A program made the position numbers and the translations under genes. The notes under the pieces were generated by a model. That model ran no database searches. It saw only the letters and a list, made by a program, of their open reading frames with translations, and had not been told where the DNA came from. Positions 5,110 to 9,592 of a DNA stretch of 9,592 nt are shown here, in pieces; positions within the stretch are counted from its first letter, which is position 1, and the number at the start of each line of letters is the position of its first letter. Origin of the DNA: Spirochaetaceae bacterium (GTDB lineage: Bacteria; Spirochaetota; Spirochaetia; Treponematales; Treponemataceae); assembly GCA_031285525.1 (NCBI GenBank), contig JAITWB010000250.1, positions 1 through 9,592 of the forward strand. The letters run 5' to 3'.

Positions 5110-8100
5110 TTACTTATTCAGGATAAACTCACCGTCTTCATCGTTAATAGTCGTTTTCATCCCCTTGAAGGGCTTCCAGGCTATGCTGAGGCTGAATGAA
5201 GGGGTAAAATCCCAGCGGTACGGCACGGTATCCCGCAAAAACTCCGGCTCAATTTTAAGCTCCGTTATAAGCGCCCAGTCGTGAAGGTTATGTTCAAGCT
5301 TTACCAGCAAACTTTGCAGTTTGAACCCCGAATTCTGCCGGGCATTGACATCCCCGAAGTTAAAAGAATTCCAGAGATCCTTGAAGAAGTTTGTTTCACC
5401 GGGAATCTCAGGGGAGAATCCTATCTGTTTTTGAACATACCTGAATATGACATCGTTGCGTGATCGGGCAGTAAAGGTGAGGTCTATAAAGTTATTTATC
5501 TTGAACGTAATCGCAGGCGCGAAGGTCAAATAGCTTGCGGTAGGCCGGATAAGGTCAAAGACAAGCGCTGTTGTTAAGCCGGGAACAAGGGATACCCGGT
5601 TTTTCCACTGATACAGTGTCACATTCGGAATACTGAGATTCAAATCAACTCTGCTGGGGAGGAATTCCTGTTCAGTTTCTTCCTTCCACCCGGATTCGCT
5701 GAGTGTGGAAGGATATTTCCGCTCCATGGTATATTTGAGGGAAACAATGGTGCTATATCCCAGAGAAGCGGTATAGCTATAAGGATAGTCTTCTTCCAGA
5801 TAATAGAGAAAGGTTTGATTCGCAGTCAGCTTTTTATCAAAAAAAGCGAGGGATAGTTTCATATCCAGCGGATTTTTTATCCATTTTTCACTATCCTTGT
5901 CTTCTTTTTTGATACCCGTATCCAGAGTAAATGTACCAAAGAGAAACCTGAAACCAATATTTCCCTTATGGGATTCTACCCGGGGAGGCAGGTCGGTGGT
6001 AATAGAAAAAGTCTGATCATACCCCAGAATCGACACCCCTGTTACCGCCTGAATGGTATGAGCCTCGACAGACTCTTCATCCCATTCAGCAGGCAGCGTT
6101 TCCCATGAAGGCTCCTCCGCAGTCCCAATAAAGGAGGTTCTCAAGAGTTTTGTTTTCCAGTTCCAGTTGAGAGCCACCGGTTTGAAATACTCGGTGAGGA
6201 CGAAGGGCTTAAAAGAGAATGCGTTGGAAAGGGTCAGCGTGGTCTGCCGGGCGGCATAGTCGTTGGCAAGCATCTGATTGCGTGCGGAGGTTGTGTAGTA
6301 ATCCTCATTTATGGTCGGATGCTCCGCCCAGTTCGTATTGAGTCCAAGACTATTGGTAAGGGACAGGAAATTTCCCCGCCACTTAAAAGAACTGTCCAGG
6401 GTCACAGGTAATATAACCTTATAGTAGGAAAGCGCATAGTCTTCCCACTTGATATCGTCAACGGTATTCCAGTTCTGAGAGTTATAGGTCAACTCTGAAG
6501 CGAAGGTCGGTTTGATAGTATATGAAAGAGTGTATTCAATTCCTGCTATCGCAGGAACCGTAAGCATTGTTGGGGTGAGTTTTACCAAAAATTCGTCATC
6601 ATAGGGGGAAGAAGCATCTTCCTCAGGAACTTGTTCCTCAGGAGCCCCTTCCGCAATGTCATCTGTGACGGCCTCTTCTGCGGGGACTTCCTCTGAGGCG
6701 GCGCTATCCGTGTCAGTATCGGCTCTTTTACTCGGTATCGGCTCCTCCCCGCTAATGTCCGGCGGAGCAAATATGTCCCAGCCTTCAAGTTTCTTTGCGG
6801 TTACCGGGGCGGCTTTTTTAGGGTACTGAAAAATAGTCCCCCCCAATTGTACATCAGTTTTGAAAGGTTCAAGCCTTGAGGGGAAGAAGAACTGCCTGTC
6901 AGGGCTGACTCCAATCAATTCCAAAGGCATAGTAGAATCTTTCACGGTACGGGAATTGAAGTCTATCGAAGACGCAAAATTGATCCGTGTGGTTGACAGC
7001 CAGGGGGATATCACCTGTATCTGGGGACTGTAACTGCCGTTAATCCGCCACGAAAAGGAAGAGATCGTTGGAACGGTTGTATTGACATCCTCCTCGGCGC
7101 CTCCTCCCTCGGTCAGGTATGAGAGCCAGTCCATGGTTTCCTTTCGTTCATTGAGAAAGTCGCTAAAAAAATAGGGATCCGACCACAGGGGAAGGGCGAG
7201 TTTGAGTGTGAATTGCGCAACCGACAGATCGAAGTCTATATTGGCTTTAAAACGGAAGGGCAGATCGAGTCCAAAAGGGGCGGATTTATCCCAGTGCATC
7301 TCCCCCATTGAGTCGTAAGGAAGATAGAGGTTTTGCTCAGAAAAGATAGTTCTGCTTAGACCTATATCGAATTCGAAGCCGATTCGCTTCACCGCATTTT
7401 CAGGAGAGAAATCGCCAAGAATACCAATCATACCTCCGAGATTGGTGTACATATCTGCCATCAGTTTAAGCGTGTTTTTGGGTTTTTCTTTGAGAGGCTC
7501 ATCCAGATTCCTCAGAAACAGCCCTTCCCTCCGCTGCTCTCTGGGAGGGCCGGAAGAGGTAAGGTTCAGGAGGCTCTCTTCGTCAACTTCTTCCGGCTCT
7601 TTACGCCCGATAAAGTAGTAGGTAGTCTGAACGAAATATCCCTCCCGTTCGCGATAACCGAAGGCAGGATTGAATATCATCTCATCCTTGGGGTAGTAGA
7701 AAAAGGGCAGATAGAACACCGGGATATTACCGACAAAAAGCACAGCATTGAGGAAGGCGAATTCATTTCCCGGAAGCAGCCATATCCTGCTCGCCCGAAT
7801 CCTCCAGTGGGGTTCGGGATCTTCACAAAAGGTGAGAGAGCCCTTCTTGAAGGTGACCGTTCCTGAGCTATCCCTGCCGAAGAGTTCAGAAGAGACCACG
7901 ACACTGGTTTCCTCGGCGGCGGTACCGCCTATGGGGGACTCATCCTGAATGATGGTTCCCCCCTGAAATATCCCCTCCATGGAGGAGATATTGAACAGGA
8001 GAGAGCCCCCATAGAGTATTTCCTTCGAATTATCCGAGGAGACTCGCTCCATCCTATCCAGCCCTTCAGCAAAGACCATCTCTCGCTTCCGGTCGAAAAT

Positions 8101-8337
8101 GATTTCTTCTGCAAAGATAGAGACCTTGTTCTTTCCGTCGTCCACCGACAGAATAACGTCTCCTGAGAGATAGATAGTATCGTTTCCGGTGTCCGGATCC
8201 TTGCGGTTTTCGGTTTTACGGGCCTGCTCTATTATGACAGTCGTCTTGGCGCCCGATGTATTTTGAGAGAAGAGCGTCGGTATCACACAAAAGAGTATCA
8301 GTAATAGGATAAGATACCGCTTCCCTAATCTAGCCAT
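5110..8337 (-). CDS. lptD: LptD/OstA family outer-membrane beta-barrel protein
   Basis: The product has 1075 residues from ATG 8337, against about 780 in E. coli LptD. LptD inserts lipopolysaccharide into the outer leaflet. Residues 1-24 form a signal peptide, likely cleaved after TLFS. Residues 30-150 resemble the periplasmic OstA_N/LptA jellyroll (YLSGDVILS, VSIFAEEIIFDRKREMVFAEG in pieces). The family block with FCEDPEPHWRIRASRI and then GNIPVFYLPFFYYP lies near 170-216. The remainder alternates polar and aromatic strands, as expected for a barrel, and ends in YRWDFTPSFSLSIAWKPF. Only one cysteine remains in the mature chain (C171), so the disulfides of E. coli LptD cannot form. An acidic insert lies at 539-581. 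The ATG overlaps the uvrA stop (TGATG); a TTG one codon earlier (8340) is an alternative start with GGA 6 nt upstream. If the organism lacks classical LPS, as T. pallidum does, the cargo may be another glycolipid. Confidence 0.88.
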   Translation of the reverse strand: MARLGKRYLILLLILFCVIPTLFSQNTSGAKTTVIIEQARKTENRKDPDTGNDTIYLSGDVILSVDDGKNKVSIFAEEIIFDRKREMVFAEGLDRMERVSSDNSKEILYGGSLLFNISSMEGIFQGGTIIQDESPIGGTAAEETSVVVSSELFGRDSSGTVTFKKGSLTFCEDPEPHWRIRASRIWLLPGNEFAFLNAVLFVGNIPVFYLPFFYYPKDEMIFNPAFGYREREGYFVQTTYYFIGRKEPEEVDEESLLNLTSSGPPREQRREGLFLRNLDEPLKEKPKNTLKLMADMYTNLGGMIGILGDFSPENAVKRIGFEFDIGLSRTIFSEQNLYLPYDSMGEMHWDKSAPFGLDLPFRFKANIDFDLSVAQFTLKLALPLWSDPYFFSDFLNERKETMDWLSYLTEGGGAEEDVNTTVPTISSFSWRINGSYSPQIQVISPWLSTTRINFASSIDFNSRTVKDSTMPLELIGVSPDRQFFFPSRLEPFKTDVQLGGTIFQYPKKAAPVTAKKLEGWDIFAPPDISGEEPIPSKRADTDTDSAASEEVPAEEAVTDDIAEGAPEEQVPEEDASSPYDDEFLVKLTPTMLTVPAIAGIEYTLSYTIKPTFASELTYNSQNWNTVDDIKWEDYALSYYKVILPVTLDSSFKWRGNFLSLTNSLGLNTNWAEHPTINEDYYTTSARNQMLANDYAARQTTLTLSNAFSFKPFVLTEYFKPVALNWNWKTKLLRTSFIGTAEEPSWETLPAEWDEESVEAHTIQAVTGVSILGYDQTFSITTDLPPRVESHKGNIGFRFLFGTFTLDTGIKKEDKDSEKWIKNPLDMKLSLAFFDKKLTANQTFLYYLEEDYPYSYTASLGYSTIVSLKYTMERKYPSTLSESGWKEETEQEFLPSRVDLNLSIPNVTLYQWKNRVSLVPGLTTALVFDLIRPTASYLTFAPAITFKINNFIDLTFTARSRNDVIFRYVQKQIGFSPEIPGETNFFKDLWNSFNFGDVNARQNSGFKLQSLLVKLEHNLHDWALITELKIEPEFLRDTVPYRWDFTPSFSLSIAWKPFKGMKTTINDEDGEFILNK
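6595..6723 (-). repeat. Acidic low-complexity insert with 15-nt tandem units in the LptD gene
   Basis: Residues 539-581 are almost entirely Asp, Glu, Ala, Ser, Pro and Thr, unlike the aromatic-rich barrel on both sides. Inside it, APEEQ and VPEED (6616-6645) are adjacent 15-nt units sharing the exact 10-mer TTCCTCAGGA on the plus strand (6619-6628 and 6634-6643). A related VPAEE lies a little upstream in the protein. It most likely forms a long flexible loop of the barrel; on which side of the membrane cannot be told from sequence alone. Confidence 0.65.
7967..7992. repeat. 26-nt near-perfect palindrome inside the LptD gene
   Basis: The left half AATATCCCCTCCA and the right half TGGAGGAGATATT are reverse complements except for one mismatched base pair (position 7 against 20). 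It is centred on CCATGG. On the minus strand it encodes the peptide NISSMEGIF in the periplasmic part of the protein. The symmetry is visible directly; any role is unknown and it may be chance. Confidence 0.5.
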
Positions 8338-9592
8338 CAATGACGTTCCAGCAGTTCCTTAATATAATAGCCCGTATACGAACCGGCTGTTGCAGCTATC
8401 TCTTCAGGAGTACCGGAAGCGATTATCCGGCCGCCCCGGAATCCCCCTTCAGGTCCCAAATCGATGACATTATCCGCCTGGAGAATGACATCCAGGTTAT
8501 GCTCGATCATAACGATAGTATTTCCCTGCTCCACCAGACGCTGAATCACCGTCATGAGCTGCTTTACATCCGCAAAGTGCAGACCCGTGGTGGGTTCATC
8601 CAGTATATAGAGGGTTCTCCCCGTGGAACGCCGGGCAAGCTCGTTCGCCAGCTTTACCCGCTGCGCTTCTCCTCCTGAGAGGGTCAGAGCAGACTGCCCA
8701 AGCTTGATGTAGCCCAAGCCTACAGACAGGAGGGTATCTAGCTTACGGGCGATGTGGGGAATATGGACAAAGAACTCGCAAGCCTCTTCGATGGTCATAT
8801 TCAGTACATCATCGATATTCTTGCCCTTGTACCGTACTTCAAGGGTCTCCTGGTTAAACCGGCGTCCGTGACAGACATCGCAGGCGATATACACGTCCGG
8901 GAGGAAGTTCATCTCTATGGTGATGGTGCCGTCGCCCTGACAGTTCTCGCACCGCCCGCCCTTCACGTTAAAGCTGAACCGGCCGGGCTTATATCCCCGT
9001 CCCTTTGACTCAGGCAGGCTTGCGAAGAGATCCCGTATGCCCGTAAACACCCCCACATAGGTGGCAGGGTTTGACCGGGGAGTCCGTCCGATGGGGCTCT
9101 GGTCGATGTTGATAACCTTATCGATATGTTCCAGCCCGGTGATAGACTTGTATGCCCCTTCGAGATGGCTCGACCGCATGAGCTTGTTCGAAACCGCCGG
9201 ATAGAGGACGTCGCTGAGAAGCGTCGATTTCCCGGAACCGGAAACGCCGGTGATACAGGTAAAGGCTCCCAGTGGTATCTCTATATCAATGCCTTTCAGA
9301 TTGTGCTCAGTAACACCTTTTAGTTCCAGAGACTGCCCGTTGCCGACCCGCCGTTTCTCAGGGATGTCCATCTTGAGGGTTCCGGCGAGGTACTGTCCGG
9401 TAAGACTTTCCTTCACCTTCATCACCTCTTCAGGTGTTCCTTCGGCAACGATATGACCGCCGTGGACACCTGCGCCGGGGCCGAGGTCTACCTCCCAGTC
9501 TGCGGTACGCAGGGTCTGCTCATCGTGTTCCACCACGATAAGGGTATTTCCCAGGTCCCACAGGTACAGAAGTGTGTCGATAAGACGCTGAT
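8337..9592 (-). CDS. uvrA: UvrA, excinuclease ABC subunit A (partial, C-terminal 417 residues)
   Basis: UvrA is the damage-recognising ABC ATPase of nucleotide excision repair and works with UvrB and UvrC. The fragment starts inside the end of the first ATPase module ([16 protein letters not shown], then [11 protein letters not shown]). It contains the whole second module: Walker A GVSGSGKS at about 115-122, a zinc-binding CENC (214-217) with CDVC (237-240), signature [14 protein letters not shown] near 302-315, Walker B LYILDEP at about 327-333, and the H-loop IEHN near 362-365. The Q-rich [19 protein letters not shown] segment is typical of UvrA. About 530 N-terminal residues lie beyond the right edge, judging by the usual length of about 940. 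The end is intact (LLERH, TGA at 8337-8339) and overlaps the start of the LptD gene, so the two are probably cotranscribed. No disrupted motif is seen. Confidence 0.98.
   Translation of the reverse strand, partial: QRLIDTLLYLWDLGNTLIVVEHDEQTLRTADWEVDLGPGAGVHGGHIVAEGTPEEVMKVKESLTGQYLAGTLKMDIPEKRRVGNGQSLELKGVTEHNLKGIDIEIPLGAFTCITGVSGSGKSTLLSDVLYPAVSNKLMRSSHLEGAYKSITGLEHIDKVINIDQSPIGRTPRSNPATYVGVFTGIRDLFASLPESKGRGYKPGRFSFNVKGGRCENCQGDGTITIEMNFLPDVYIACDVCHGRRFNQETLEVRYKGKNIDDVLNMTIEEACEFFVHIPHIARKLDTLLSVGLGYIKLGQSALTLSGGEAQRVKLANELARRSTGRTLYILDEPTTGLHFADVKQLMTVIQRLVEQGNTIVMIEHNLDVILQADNVIDLGPEGGFRGGRIIASGTPEEIAATAGSYTGYYIKELLERH

Noticed and set aside
6540..6557. 7-bp hairpin with a TATC loop
   Set aside because: It lies in the middle of the LptD coding region without a U-tract or promoter nearby; short perfect stems of this size are expected by chance.
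8265..8337. Lipoprotein signal in the LptD-like protein (Cys at residue 17)
   Set aside because: The residues before the cysteine are LILF; Phe at -1 does not fit even the relaxed spirochaete lipobox, and a normal signal peptidase site follows at TLFS.

Overview
This window looks like a gene-dense chromosomal core region from a spirochaete, most likely a Treponema-like organism with roughly balanced GC content. The evidence is the product set and order: uvrA next to a large LptD-type outer-membrane protein, and a phoH / 7TM-HD / ybeY / corC / TPR cluster. As I recall, T. pallidum carries a uvrA-LptD pair (around TP0514-TP0515) and a TPR-TlyC-YbeY-HD group (around TP0648-TP0651). The assignment rests on reading the proteins and on memory, not on a search.

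All seven genes lie on the minus strand, so transcription runs from right to left. At the right edge is the C-terminal part of uvrA (8337-9592, cut by the window). Its stop codon overlaps the start of a 1075-residue LptD-like beta-barrel protein (5110-8337). Then comes the only real intergenic gap, 5029-5109. It holds a perfect 10-bp AT-rich inverted repeat and, just after it, a strong sigma70-type promoter (TTGACG, 17 bp, TACAAT) reading into the second block. That block is phoH (4021-5022, probably a TTG start), a 7TM-HD c-di-AMP phosphodiesterase of the PgpH type (2469-4049), ybeY (1942-2472), corC/ybeX-like (1145-1927) and a secreted TPR protein (1-1148, cut by the window). The last five genes are separated by 4-nt GTGA overlaps, a 14-nt gap or a short overlap, so they read as one operon.

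uvrA acts in nucleotide excision repair and the LptD-like gene in outer-membrane assembly. The second block joins RNA/ribosome quality control (PhoH, YbeY, CorC/YbeX) with cyclic di-AMP turnover (PgpH). The order combines the Firmicute arrangement phoH-yqfF-yqfG(ybeY) with the proteobacterial ybeZ-ybeY-ybeX arrangement.

I see no mobile element, CRISPR array, RNA gene or new multi-gene system. The less ordinary features are small: short in-frame tandem duplications (15- or 18-nt period) inside three essential-type genes, an LptD with one cysteine left from its disulfide network, an HD protein without the usual extracellular sensor domain, a palindrome abutting the operon promoter, and a 26-nt near-palindrome inside the LptD gene.
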